Source: Alphaproteobacteria bacterium
GTDB lineage: Bacteria > Pseudomonadota > Alphaproteobacteria > Reyranellales > Reyranellaceae
Length of the DNA: 64,000 nucleotides
Direction of reading: 5' to 3'
NCBI GenBank assembly: GCA_016869975.1
Contig: VGCZ01000012.1
Span: forward strand, 50,353 to 114,352
Part shown: positions 48,178 to 56,588 of the stretch, one piece after another
Numbering within the stretch: the stretch's first letter is position 1
Layout of the letters: every line of letters begins with the position of its first letter
The notes under the pieces: model-generated
What the model was told of the DNA's origin: nothing
Database searches by the model: none
What the model saw: the letters and a program-made list of their open reading frames with translations, nothing else
Made by a program: the position numbers and the translations under genes

Positions 48178-50067
48178 ATGTCCAGCGCAGACGCACCATC
48201 GTCCGAGAACCGAGTCTTCGAGGCGGATGTCGCCCGGTTGCTGCAGTTGATGGTCCATTCGGTCTATTCCGAACGCGACGTCTTCCTGCGCGAATTGATC
48301 TCCAACGCCGCCGACGCCTGCGAGAAGCTGCGCTACGAGGCGATCGCCACCCCCGCCCTGCTCGGCGAGGATCCCAAAGCGCGCATCACCATCGCCCTCG
48401 ACGCCGAGGCCAAGACGCTCAGCGTCGAGGACAACGGCATCGGCATGGGCCGCGACGAGATGGTCGAGGCGCTGGGCACCATCGCGCGATCCGGCACGCG
48501 CGCTTTCGTCGAGCGGCTGCAGAGTGGCGAGGCGAACGCCGGCGCCCAGCTGATCGGCCAGTTCGGCATCGGCTTCTATTCCGCCTTCATGGTCGCCGAG
48601 CGCGTCGAGGTGATCTCGCGCCGCGCCGGCGCCGCGGAGGCCTGGCGCTGGTCGTCCGATGGCAAGGGCACCTTCTCGGTCGCGCCAGCCGGGCCCGCCG
48701 AGGCGCCGACGCGCGGCACGCGCGTCGTGCTGCACCTGATGGAGGACGCGGCGGGCTATCTCGAGCGGGCCGCCATCGAACGCGTCGTGCGCGAGCAGTC
48801 CGGCCACGTGCCGGTGCCGATCGCCATCGTCGAGAAGCCCGGCGCCGAGCCGGCGGAAATCGCCGACGGCGCGGCGCTGTGGGCCAAGCCGCGCGGCGAC
48901 GTCACCGCCGAGGAGCACAAGGACTTCTATCGCAGCGTCGCCGGTCAGTTCGACGAGCCAGCGCTGACCGTGCATTACCGCGCCGAGGGCCGGCACGAGT
49001 ACACCGTGCTGCTCTACGTGCCGGGCACGCGGCCCTTCGACCTGTTCGAGCCCGAGCGCAAAGGGCGCATCAAGCTCTACGTCAAGCGCGTGTTCATCAG
49101 CGACGATGTCGAGATCCTGCCGCGCTACCTGCGCTTCGTGCGCGGCCTGGTCGACTCGGCGGACATCCCGCTCAACGTCTCGCGCGAGATGATCCAGGAG
49201 AGCCCGGTGCTGGGCGCGATCCGCAACGCCGTCACCAGCCGCGTGCTGAGCGAGCTGGAGAAGCTGGCGGAGAAGGAGCCCGAGACTTTCACGAAGATCT
49301 GGGACGCCTTCGGCGCCGTGCTCAAGGAAGGCCTCTACGAGGATTTCGGCCGCCGCGACACGCTGATGAACCTGGCGCGCTTCCACAGCACGTCGGATGG
49401 CAAAGGCTGGCGTGGCCTCAAGGACTATGTCGGCGCGCTGAAGCCCAACCAGACGGCGATCTACTACATCACCGGCGACGACCAGGCGCGGCTCGAGGCC
49501 TCACCGCATCTCGAGGGCTTCCGTGCGCGGGGTATCGAGGTGCTGCTGTTGACTGATCAGGTCGACAGCTTCTGGGTCACCGCGGGCGCGGCCTTCGACG
49601 GCAAGCCTTTCAAATCGATCACCCAGGGCGCCGCCGATCTGTCTTTGATTCCGACGCTCGACGCCAAAGACGACGCAAAGGCGGAAACGACCCCGGTGAT
49701 CGAGGGCTTCGTCGCCTTCATGAAGACGACGCTGGGCGACGCGGTGGCCGACGTGAAGGTCTCCGATCGCCTGACCGACAGCGCCGTCTGCCTGGTGGCT
49801 TCGGCCTCCGGCCTCGACCGCCAGCTCGAGCGCATGCTGGCCGGCGCCGGCCGGCTGCCCGAAGCATCCAAGCCCATCCTGGAGATCAACCCGCGCAACG
49901 CGCTGATATCGGCGGTGGCCGCCCTGGCCGACGACAAGGCGGAGCTCAAGCGGGACATCGCGCATCTATTGCTCGACGAGGCGCGGGTTCTTGACGGTGA
50001 TCGACCGGCCGACGCCCGGGCCTTCGCCGACCGCCTCGCGCGCACGCTGACACGGGCCCTCGGATAG
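48178..50067 (+). CDS. htpG: Chaperone HtpG (Hsp90)
   Basis: 629 residues from the ATG at 48178; an ATG six bases earlier would leave no space after AGAGG. N-terminal ATP site: ELISNAADACEKLRYEA, DNGIGMGRDEM and GQFGIGFYSAFMVAERV. Middle domain with the catalytic Arg region VSREMIQESPVL, and a C-terminal dimerisation domain. Cytosolic folding of client proteins, ATP dependent. Its last 102 bases overlap the convergent EamA gene on the other strand. Confidence 0.96.
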   Translation: MSSADAPSSENRVFEADVARLLQLMVHSVYSERDVFLRELISNAADACEKLRYEAIATPALLGEDPKARITIALDAEAKTLSVEDNGIGMGRDEMVEALGTIARSGTRAFVERLQSGEANAGAQLIGQFGIGFYSAFMVAERVEVISRRAGAAEAWRWSSDGKGTFSVAPAGPAEAPTRGTRVVLHLMEDAAGYLERAAIERVVREQSGHVPVPIAIVEKPGAEPAEIADGAALWAKPRGDVTAEEHKDFYRSVAGQFDEPALTVHYRAEGRHEYTVLLYVPGTRPFDLFEPERKGRIKLYVKRVFISDDVEILPRYLRFVRGLVDSADIPLNVSREMIQESPVLGAIRNAVTSRVLSELEKLAEKEPETFTKIWDAFGAVLKEGLYEDFGRRDTLMNLARFHSTSDGKGWRGLKDYVGALKPNQTAIYYITGDDQARLEASPHLEGFRARGIEVLLLTDQVDSFWVTAGAAFDGKPFKSITQGAADLSLIPTLDAKDDAKAETTPVIEGFVAFMKTTLGDAVADVKVSDRLTDSAVCLVASASGLDRQLERMLAGAGRLPEASKPILEINPRNALISAVAALADDKAELKRDIAHLLLDEARVLDGDRPADARAFADRLARTLTRALG

Positions 50068-50919
50068 GTCGCGACTGAACAATGCGTCGGCGATCACGGC
50101 GGCCATCACCAGCGCGCCGCCGGTCACGACAGTCAACGCGGGTATCTCGCCGAAGGCCAGCAGAACCCACAGTGGCGCCAGCGGAATCTCCAGCGAGCCG
50201 AGCAGCGCCGCGCGTGGCGCCGCGATCAGCCGCGTGCCCAGGGTCAGCAGCAGGAGGGTGAGGCCGAATTGCGCGCCGAAACCGGCCAGGATGGCGAGCT
50301 CGGCGCCGGTTGGCGCAAGAGGCTGTGCCACCGGCGCCACGAGCGCCACCGCGAGGAGGGCCGATAGGCACGACGCAGGCAGCATCGACACGTCGCGGCG
50401 GCGGCGCACGATCACCATCAGCGCCGCCATCAACACCGTCGCCACCAGCGCCAGCAGATCGCCGACGATGGCGCCAGCGGCGAGCGCGGCGTCGACCGTG
50501 AGCACGACGCCGAGCAGCGCCAGTGCGCTGGCCGCCAATGTCACCTTGCTCTGCCGCTCGCCGTGCCACAGCCAGGCGAGGATCGCGGCAGCGAAGGGCG
50601 CAACGGCGAAGATCACCGTGACGTCGGCCACCGTGGTGCGTGTCAGCGCGTTGACGAAGCAGATGGTGGCGATGGCCGAGCACGCCACCACCATCAGCCC
50701 CTCGACGCCGACGGCGCGGATCGCGGCCGTCGTGGCGCTGCGGTGGCGCCAGAGGATGTACCCGGCGATCAGCAGCCCGCCGAACAGGCAGCGCCAGAAC
50801 ACCATGGTGAAGGCGTCGACCGTGGTCGCGCGGACGAAGAAGCCGGCGGCGCTGGAGATCACGGCCGAGGCCGCGACCAGCGCGATGCCCAGCCAAGTGC
50901 GTGTGGTGCTGTCGGTCAT
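49966..50919 (-). CDS. EamA/DMT transporter with a C-terminal tail overlapping htpG
   Basis: 317 residues. Ten helices: start TWLGIALVAASAVISSAAGF (20), ALTRTTVADVTVIFAVAPF, ATVLMAALMVIVRRRRDVSM, GSLEIPLAPLWVLLAFGE. The last helix ends near residue 285; the tail after it (SRDLSEGPCQRAREAVGEG onward) is soluble and is encoded on the strand opposite the 3' end of htpG. Substrate unknown. The tail is probably a read-on into sequence constrained by htpG. Confidence 0.83.
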   Translation of the reverse strand: MTDSTTRTWLGIALVAASAVISSAAGFFVRATTVDAFTMVFWRCLFGGLLIAGYILWRHRSATTAAIRAVGVEGLMVVACSAIATICFVNALTRTTVADVTVIFAVAPFAAAILAWLWHGERQSKVTLAASALALLGVVLTVDAALAAGAIVGDLLALVATVLMAALMVIVRRRRDVSMLPASCLSALLAVALVAPVAQPLAPTGAELAILAGFGAQFGLTLLLLTLGTRLIAAPRAALLGSLEIPLAPLWVLLAFGEIPALTVVTGGALVMAAVIADALFSRDLSEGPCQRAREAVGEGPGVGRSITVKNPRLVEQ

Positions 50920-50935
50920 GGCTCGCTCCGAGGCG

Positions 50936-51039
50936 TTGTCGTCCTGAGCGAAGCGAAGGACCTAGCGGTGGTGCGACCAGCCCCTTCGGCCTTTGTGACC
51001 GCGATGCCGCGAGATCTTTCGCTGCATTCAGGATGACAA
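50936..51039. repeat. Imperfect inverted repeat of about 104 bases
   Basis: A left arm beginning TTGTCGTCCTGAGCGAAGCG (50936) and continuing to about 50964 pairs, with about a quarter mismatched, with a right arm at about 51011-51039 that ends TTCAGGATGACAA. The arms have the GTCATCCTGAGCGAAG-type sequence seen as dispersed elements in other Alphaproteobacteria. It fills most of the gap between the EamA and WYL genes. Confidence 0.6.
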
Positions 51040-51090
51040 GGGCATCATCGGGGCTGGCTCCTGACAGCGTTCTGTCAGTAGAGTCGCGAC

Positions 51091-51786
51091 ATGCGGCGTG
51101 CCGATCGGCTCTTCGACATCATCCAGATCCTGCGCACGGCCAAACGGCCGGTGACGGCGGCGGCGCTCGCCGAGACGCTCGAATGCACGCCCCGCACGAT
51201 CTATCGCGATGTCGCGACCCTGCAGGCCAGGCGGGTGCCGATCGACGGCGAAGCCGGCGTCGGCTACGCGCTGCGCCGCGGCTTCGACCTGCCACCGCTG
51301 ATGTTCACCACGGAGGAAGTTGAGGCCATCGTGCTGGGGGCGCGCATGATCCCGCGCCTGCGCGACGCCAAGCTGCAGCGCGCCGCCGAGAGCGTGCTCG
51401 ACAAGGTCACCGTTGTGCTGCCCGAGCGCCTGCGTGCCGAGTTGGCCTCGACGCGCTTCTACGTCTCCGGCGGCAGCGCGCGGCCAGCCAAGGGCATCGA
51501 CCTCGGCGCCCTGCGCGGCGCGATCCGCGACAACAGGAAGATGCGCATCGCCTATGTCGACGAGAAGGGCAGGCGCACACGCCGCACCATCTGGCCCATC
51601 GCCATGGCGTACTATGTCGACGTCACCGTGATTGGCGCGTGGTGCGAGCTGCGCAAGGACTACCGCCATTTCCGTGTCGAGCGCGTGGCGTCCTCAACCG
51701 TCCTCGATGAACAATTCGTGTCCGATCCCGAATTGTTACGAGGCTGGATGGCGCTGGGCAAGGAGCGTATGGAAGAGGCTCTCTGA
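51091..51786 (+). CDS. HTH/WYL-domain regulator (YafY family)
   Basis: 231 residues. N-terminal HTH_11: RRADRLFDIIQILRTAKRPV (20), then LAETLECTPRTIYRDVATLQ (20). The WYL domain covers about residues 140-210 with MRIAYVDEKGRRTRRTIWPI (20) and VIGAWCELRKDYRHFRVERV (20). WYL domains sense nucleic-acid-like or small ligands. Its target is unknown; the TPR gene follows after 11 bases. Confidence 0.9.
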   Translation: MRRADRLFDIIQILRTAKRPVTAAALAETLECTPRTIYRDVATLQARRVPIDGEAGVGYALRRGFDLPPLMFTTEEVEAIVLGARMIPRLRDAKLQRAAESVLDKVTVVLPERLRAELASTRFYVSGGSARPAKGIDLGALRGAIRDNRKMRIAYVDEKGRRTRRTIWPIAMAYYVDVTVIGAWCELRKDYRHFRVERVASSTVLDEQFVSDPELLRGWMALGKERMEEAL

Positions 51787-51797
51787 AGGAGACCGCG

Positions 51798-52502
51798 ATG
51801 CTTCGCATGATACTGGCAGTCGTCGTGATCGTTCTCGCCGGCGCGTCCGTCGCCCGCGCACAGAGCTACGACCAGCTCAGCGCCTGGTGCTACGGCGATT
51901 CGACCGACGACCAGACGATCCAGGGCTGCGACGCGGTGATCGCCTCGGGGCGCGCGCAAGGCAAGGATCTGGCGGCCGCCTATGGCGCGCGCGCCTATGC
52001 CTACAACCGAAAGGGCGACTATGCGCGCGCCATGGTCGATCACAACGTCGCCATCGGCATGAACCCGAGCGACGCGATGCTGCGCAACAATCGCGGCTGG
52101 ACCTACAACAACATGCGCCAGTACGAGCGCGCGCTGCAGGACCTCGACGAGGCTGTCCGCCTCAATCCGCGGCTGGCCGAGGCCTATAACAATCGCGGCG
52201 TCTCCTATAACGGCCTGCGCCAGTACGACCGCGCCATCCAGGAATACGACGAGGCGATCCGCCTGCGCCCGGGCTATCCCGTCGCCACGCGCAACCGCGA
52301 GCTCGCCGTCCGCAACCGCGACCAGGCCGGCGGCAGCAGCGGCGGCACCGGGCGCACCAGCGGTGGCAGCCTGAGCGGCGGTCCGACGCCCAGCCCTCCG
52401 GTCACCACCGGACCCGCCGTCTCGGGCAACAGCAGCGGCGGTCCCCGAGGCGGCGGTACCGACGTCATCCTGCAACGAAGCCCCGAGACCAATCCTCGCT
52501 GA
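51798..52502 (+). CDS. Exported TPR-repeat protein
   Basis: 234 residues. Signal peptide MLRMILAVVVIVLAGASVA, then RAQS. Three to four TPR units fill about residues 50-165: DLAAAYGARAYAYNRKGDYA (20), ALQDLDEAVRLNPRLAEAYN (20) and AIQEYDEAIRLRPGYPVATR (20). The C-terminal 60 residues are Gly/Ser/Pro-rich and disordered. A periplasmic protein-protein adaptor is likely. Convergent with creD, with a REP-like hairpin between them. Confidence 0.87.
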   Translation: MLRMILAVVVIVLAGASVARAQSYDQLSAWCYGDSTDDQTIQGCDAVIASGRAQGKDLAAAYGARAYAYNRKGDYARAMVDHNVAIGMNPSDAMLRNNRGWTYNNMRQYERALQDLDEAVRLNPRLAEAYNNRGVSYNGLRQYDRAIQEYDEAIRLRPGYPVATRNRELAVRNRDQAGGSSGGTGRTSGGSLSGGPTPSPPVTTGPAVSGNSSGGPRGGGTDVILQRSPETNPR

Positions 52503-52505
52503 AGC

Positions 52506-52542
52506 TCTTCCTTCTCCCCGCCTGCGCGGGGAGAAGGGAAGA
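52506..52542. repeat. REP-like palindrome, copy E
   Basis: TCTTCCTTCTCCCCGC pairs with GCGGGGAGAAGGGAAGA around CTG, one extra base in the right arm. Lies between the stops of two convergent genes, so it can act as a bidirectional terminator. Confidence 0.7.
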
Positions 52543-52544
52543 CC

Positions 52545-53942
52545 TCAGGAATTGCCTGCCCGCCCGATGTTGCGCGTGGCGTACATCAGGCCGGTGAGCG
52601 CGGCGAACAGGGCCAGCGAGCCGCCGAGCAGCGACCAGTTTTCGGCCTGCAGCAGCAGGTAGAGATAGGCGAAGAGCGCGGCGCTGCCGGTCGCGAACAG
52701 GATCGTGAACTTTCGCTGCCGCGTGGCGTGCCAGGTGTACCAGGCGGTCTGCGCCACGACGCTGGCAGCCGCCAAGGTATAGGCGGCGACAAAGCCCAGA
52801 TGCTCGCCGGCCGATAGCAGCAGCAGCGGAAACAGCGCCATCGCCGCGCCCGAGAGTGCGTATTGCACGGGATGCAGACGCGCACGGCCGCCGATCTCGA
52901 AGGCGAGGTAGAGCGCGAAGACGCAGCCCACCGTCAGCAGCCCGTACTTCAGCATGCGATCGACGCCGCGATAGGGCGTCACCGGCTGCACCAGGTTCAC
53001 GCCGAAAGCCGAGTCGGCCAGGCGCTTGATCAGGGTCGCCGAGGAGCCGTCGGCCGAGGTGCCGGCGTTGCCGAAGCCGCGGCCGAGGATCGAGACCTGC
53101 CAATCCGCATCGAAGCGATCCACGCCGATGCTCTGCCGGATCGGGCGGAACGGACCGAAGAAGCCGGGGTCGGCCCACGGCGCGCTCACCTTCACCTCGG
53201 TCTGGTTGCCGGCGGGCTCGAAGGCGATGCGCTCGCTGCCGTTGATCGTGAAGCTGATCTCGAAGCGCACGCCGTCGGCCAGGCGGGCGGCGTCGAGGCC
53301 GGCGATGGCCGCGTCGATCGCCGCCTTGCGACGACGCTCGGCGACCACCATCTCGGGACCGCGCGTCGCCGGCTCGAAGGTCAACGGCACGCCGTCAATG
53401 GTGGCGCTGGCGATGCGCAGCGCGCGCAGATCGCCCGCCGCCAGCATCAGGCGCGCGCCGCTGAAGCGCAGGCGCGTGATCGCGCCGATACCTTCGCCCT
53501 CGCGCTCCTGCCAGCGGAAGCGGCCGCTGAGCTTGACCTCGGAGGTATAGACGACCGCCTCGAACATGCCGCGATGGCGGATCTGCGGCTTCAGCGCCAC
53601 GTCGATGCTAAGCTGGTCGGGCAGGATCAGCGCCTCGTCGCGGCCGCGCACCGAATCGTGCGGCACCAGCAGCAGCGGCCCGAGCAAGGTCTGCGCGTGG
53701 CCCCAGGACGAGGTGATCTCGGCGCGTGCCGACTCGAGCAGCCGCGAGCGGTCGTTGACCGTATCGGCGATCAGCGCCAGCGGCAGGCCGTAGCACAGCG
53801 CCAGCACGGCGAGCAGCGCCATCTTCAGGCCCAGCCGCACGCTGAGCGGCCAGGCGGCGACGATCTCGCGCATCGTGGGCGTGCGCGCGGGCCGTGCCGG
53901 CGGGCCGGGAGGGGGCGTCGGGCCGGCGGTGATGTCGGTCAT
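52545..53942 (-). CDS. creD: Inner membrane protein CreD
   Basis: 465 residues, normal for CreD (Cet). One membrane helix at about 37-57 (LALCYGLPLALIADTVND ends it), a large periplasmic domain to about 330 with GRFRWQEREGEGIGAITRLR (20) and WADPGFFGPFRPIRQSIG, then five or six helices. In Aeromonas and E. coli creD is controlled by CreBC and linked to envelope stress and beta-lactam response. Here it is divergent from the creB-creC genes, which supports the same regulation. A long repeat lies between them. Confidence 0.93.
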   Translation of the reverse strand: MTDITAGPTPPPGPPARPARTPTMREIVAAWPLSVRLGLKMALLAVLALCYGLPLALIADTVNDRSRLLESARAEITSSWGHAQTLLGPLLLVPHDSVRGRDEALILPDQLSIDVALKPQIRHRGMFEAVVYTSEVKLSGRFRWQEREGEGIGAITRLRFSGARLMLAAGDLRALRIASATIDGVPLTFEPATRGPEMVVAERRRKAAIDAAIAGLDAARLADGVRFEISFTINGSERIAFEPAGNQTEVKVSAPWADPGFFGPFRPIRQSIGVDRFDADWQVSILGRGFGNAGTSADGSSATLIKRLADSAFGVNLVQPVTPYRGVDRMLKYGLLTVGCVFALYLAFEIGGRARLHPVQYALSGAAMALFPLLLLSAGEHLGFVAAYTLAAASVVAQTAWYTWHATRQRKFTILFATGSAALFAYLYLLLQAENWSLLGGSLALFAALTGLMYATRNIGRAGNS

Positions 53943-53986
53943 GGCTGCGCTGCTCCTGCTATCTTTTCCCTATCCTCGCGCAGGCC

Positions 53987-54101
53987 GGGAGAAGGTGCCG
54001 AGCGCAGCGAGGCGGATGAGGCGCTTGCTCGCGCAACAGGGGCTGTCGTCGTTGTCGAAACACCGGGAAGCCCCTCATCCACCCTTCGGGCACCTTCTCC
54101 C
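53987..54101. repeat. Long inverted repeat flanked by REP-like palindromes
   Basis: GGGAGAAGGTGCC (53987-53999) and GGATGAGG (54014-54021) pair with CCTCATCC (54073-54080) and GGCACCTTCTCCC (54089-54101). It resembles a head-to-head pair of REP units, as in BIME-type elements. Confidence 0.65.
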
Positions 54102-54120
54102 CGCCTGCGCGGGGAGAAGG
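54093..54120. repeat. REP-like palindrome, copy F
   Basis: CCTTCTCCCCGC and GCGGGGAGAAGG with the loop CTGC in between; the same core as copy E. It forms the right-hand end of the composite repeat. Confidence 0.7.
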
Positions 54121-54248
54121 AACATGTGCGCCCGCCGTCTGTGGCCGGCACGGCGCAACGGTGCGCGATGGCCGGAAAGATCGTGCAAAACCGGTGCAGC
54201 GCCCTTCCACGCCTCGACATCGCCGCGATGTGCGTGTTTCCTGCACAT

Positions 54249-54962
54249 ATGGCACGCATCCTCGTGGTCGATGACGACCGGCATATTCGCGACGTGGTGG
54301 TTTTCGCCCTGCGCAAGGAAGGCTTCAGCACCTGCGAGGCGGCCGACGGCGCCGCGGCGCTGGAAGGCGTCGAGAAGGAGAAGCCCGACCTGGTCGTGCT
54401 CGACGTGATGATGCCCGAGCTCGACGGCGTCGAGGTCTGCCGCCGCCTGCGCGCCAGCAGCGCCGTGCCGGTGATCTTCCTGTCGTCGAAGGACGGCGAG
54501 GTTGACCGCATCATCGGCCTCGAGCTGGGCGGCGACGATTACGTGGTCAAGCCATTCAGCCCGCGCGAGCTGGTGGCGCGGGTCAAGGCGGTGCTGCGCC
54601 GGCGCGCCGAAGGCGGCAACGGCGCCGCGGCGCCGGTGGCCGAGGGTGAGCCGCCGCCGCATCGCCTGCTGGTGCGCGGCGGGCTGTCGCTCGACCTCGA
54701 CGCCCATGTCGCGAGCTGGGACGGCGCGGCGCTGACCCTGACGGCGACCGAGTTCGCGATGCTCAAGGCGCTGGCCGAGCGGCCGGGCAAGGTGTTCTCG
54801 CGCGACAATCTGATGGATCTCGCCTACGACGACCGGCGCTATGTCAGCGACCGCACGATCGACAGCCACGTGCGGCGCATCCGCGCCAAGCTCGCCGCCG
54901 CCGGCGGCGCGCCGATCGAGACGGTGCACGGCGTCGGCTACAAGCTGGTGATCGCGCGATGA
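54249..54962 (+). CDS. creB: Response regulator CreB
   Basis: 237 residues from the ATG at 54249. Receiver domain: acidic pocket VVDDD, phosphoacceptor Asp52 in VVLDVMMPELDG, Thr/Ser switch in VIFLSSKDGE and Lys in DDYVVKPFSP. OmpR-type winged helix in the C-terminal third: TATEFAMLKALAERPGKVFS (20) and DRTIDSHVRRIRAKL, then GVGYKLV. Overlaps creC by four bases (ATGA). It should drive creD. The open frame continues upstream of 54249, but only within the repeats. Confidence 0.93.
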   Translation: MARILVVDDDRHIRDVVVFALRKEGFSTCEAADGAAALEGVEKEKPDLVVLDVMMPELDGVEVCRRLRASSAVPVIFLSSKDGEVDRIIGLELGGDDYVVKPFSPRELVARVKAVLRRRAEGGNGAAAPVAEGEPPPHRLLVRGGLSLDLDAHVASWDGAALTLTATEFAMLKALAERPGKVFSRDNLMDLAYDDRRYVSDRTIDSHVRRIRAKLAAAGGAPIETVHGVGYKLVIAR

Positions 54963-56554
54963 AGTGGCGGCCGCGGCTGCGCACGCTGCTGCTGCTCGCC
55001 AATCTCGTCCTGCTCGCCCTGCCGCTGACCGGAGTCTTCCTGCTGCGGCTCTACGAAAGCGCGCTGATCCGCCAGACCGAGTCGGAGCTGATGGGCCAGG
55101 GCGCGCTGATCGCCGCCATGTATCGCGTCGACTGGCTGCGCGCGGCGCCCGACGGCGCGTTCTCGACCATGCCGCTCAGCAAGGCGCCGCCGCCCGACGG
55201 GCCGTGGCAGCCGATCGTGGCCAATCTCGACCTCGCCGACGATCCGATCCTGCCGGAGATCATCACATCGGAGATGCCCAAGGCCGAGCCGCACGACGTG
55301 GCGCGCCGCATCGGCGCCGACATCAAGCCGGTGCTGATGCAGGCGCAGCGTCAGACCTTGGCCGGCATCCGCATCCTCGACCATCGCGGCGTGGTGGCCA
55401 CCAGCACAGGCGAGGACGAGGGCCGCGCGCTCGACGCCATGGTCGAGGTCGCCCGCGCGCTGGAAGGCCGCGCCACCGCCGTGATGCGCCGCCGTCCACC
55501 GGTGCAGCCGGAGTTCCTCTCGCCGCTGTCGATCAGCCGTGGCGCCAACGTGCGGGTCTTCGCCGTCGTGCCGGTGGTCGAGAACGGTCGCGTGCTGGGC
55601 GCGATCCTCCTGCTGCGCACGCCGCGCACGCTCGACCAGGCGCTGCACGGCAAGCGCTTCGAGCTCATGGCGCTGCTGGCGTTGATGCTGGCCGCCGGTG
55701 TCGGCATGGCGGGCTTCATGGCCTTCACCATCAGCGGGCCGGTGACCCGCGTGGTCGCCCAGGCACGCCGCGTCGCCGCCGGCGAGCGCGGCGCCGTCAC
55801 GCCGCTGCCGCATCGCTTCACGCGCGAGGTCGCCGAGCTCTCGGCCTCGCTGCAGACCATGGCCGATACGCTCGAGCGCCGCGCCGACTACATCAGGGAT
55901 TTCACCGTCGAGGTCGGCCACGAGTTCAAGACGCCGCTGGCCTCGATGAAAGGCGCGCTCGAGCTGATGCGCGAGGATTTCGAGGCCATGCCGGGCAAGG
56001 ATCGCCGGCGCTTCCTCGACAACATGGCCGAGGATGTCGAGCGGCTGGACCGCCTCACCCGCCGCCTGCTCGACCTCGCCCATGCCGACGCGCTGGCACC
56101 ACGCACCGACGCGCGCTGCGAGATCGGCGCGGCGCTGGCGAGCACGATCGCACGGCACCGCGAGCTGGGCTTGACCATCGATGTCGAGACCGACACGCCG
56201 GCGACGGCCGCGATCGACGGCGAAACCCTATCCTCGGTGGTCTCCCTCCTGCTCGACAATGTCCGCCAGCATGCCGGCGCCAAGGCCACGGTGCGCATCG
56301 GCTGGACGGTGGGCGACGGCCGAGCCCGCCTGACCGTGGCCGACGACGGCCCGGGCATCTCGTCCGGCAACCGCGACCGCGTCTTCGACCGCTTCTTCAC
56401 CACCGCCCGCGAGACCGGCGGCACCGGCCTCGGCCTGCCCATCGCGCGCGCCAACCTGGCGGCCTATGGCGGGGATATCAGGCTGGCCGAGGGAACGCGC
56501 GGCACGACATTCGAGATCACTCTTCCCGGGAGCGCCGGCAGTCCCGTGCCTTGA
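54959..56554 (+). CDS. creC: Sensor histidine kinase CreC
   Basis: 531 residues. Two membrane helices: LLLLANLVLLALPLTGVFLL (20) near residues 10-30 and LALMLAAGVGMAGFMAFTIS (20) near 240-260, with a periplasmic sensor domain between. HAMP-like TRVVAQARRVAAGERGAV, then HisKA with His321 in VGHEFKTPLASMKGALE. ATPase: LSSVVSLLLDNVRQHA (N box), VADDGPGIS and GTGLGLPIARANL. Phosphorylates CreB. Followed by prfC after 34 bases. Confidence 0.93.
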   Translation: MKWRPRLRTLLLLANLVLLALPLTGVFLLRLYESALIRQTESELMGQGALIAAMYRVDWLRAAPDGAFSTMPLSKAPPPDGPWQPIVANLDLADDPILPEIITSEMPKAEPHDVARRIGADIKPVLMQAQRQTLAGIRILDHRGVVATSTGEDEGRALDAMVEVARALEGRATAVMRRRPPVQPEFLSPLSISRGANVRVFAVVPVVENGRVLGAILLLRTPRTLDQALHGKRFELMALLALMLAAGVGMAGFMAFTISGPVTRVVAQARRVAAGERGAVTPLPHRFTREVAELSASLQTMADTLERRADYIRDFTVEVGHEFKTPLASMKGALELMREDFEAMPGKDRRRFLDNMAEDVERLDRLTRRLLDLAHADALAPRTDARCEIGAALASTIARHRELGLTIDVETDTPATAAIDGETLSSVVSLLLDNVRQHAGAKATVRIGWTVGDGRARLTVADDGPGISSGNRDRVFDRFFTTARETGGTGLGLPIARANLAAYGGDIRLAEGTRGTTFEITLPGSAGSPVP

Positions 56555-56588
56555 CCCTGCCGCATGGGCGCGCTACCCCCGCCCGCCC

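Larger units (their letters stand above)
53943..54248. other. creD-creB intergenic region with a composite repeat
   Basis: The largest gap in the window, 306 bases. Its left two-thirds hold a composite of inverted repeats (53987-54120). The rest, 54121-54248, holds the creB leader; ATG at 54249 is preceded by GTTTCCTGCACAT with no good ribosome site. No gene or tRNA was seen. Confidence 0.6.

Noticed and set aside
54121..54248. Continuation of the creB frame upstream as an N-terminal extension
   Set aside because: The receiver domain starts precisely at MARILVVDDD and the upstream frame is repeat sequence.
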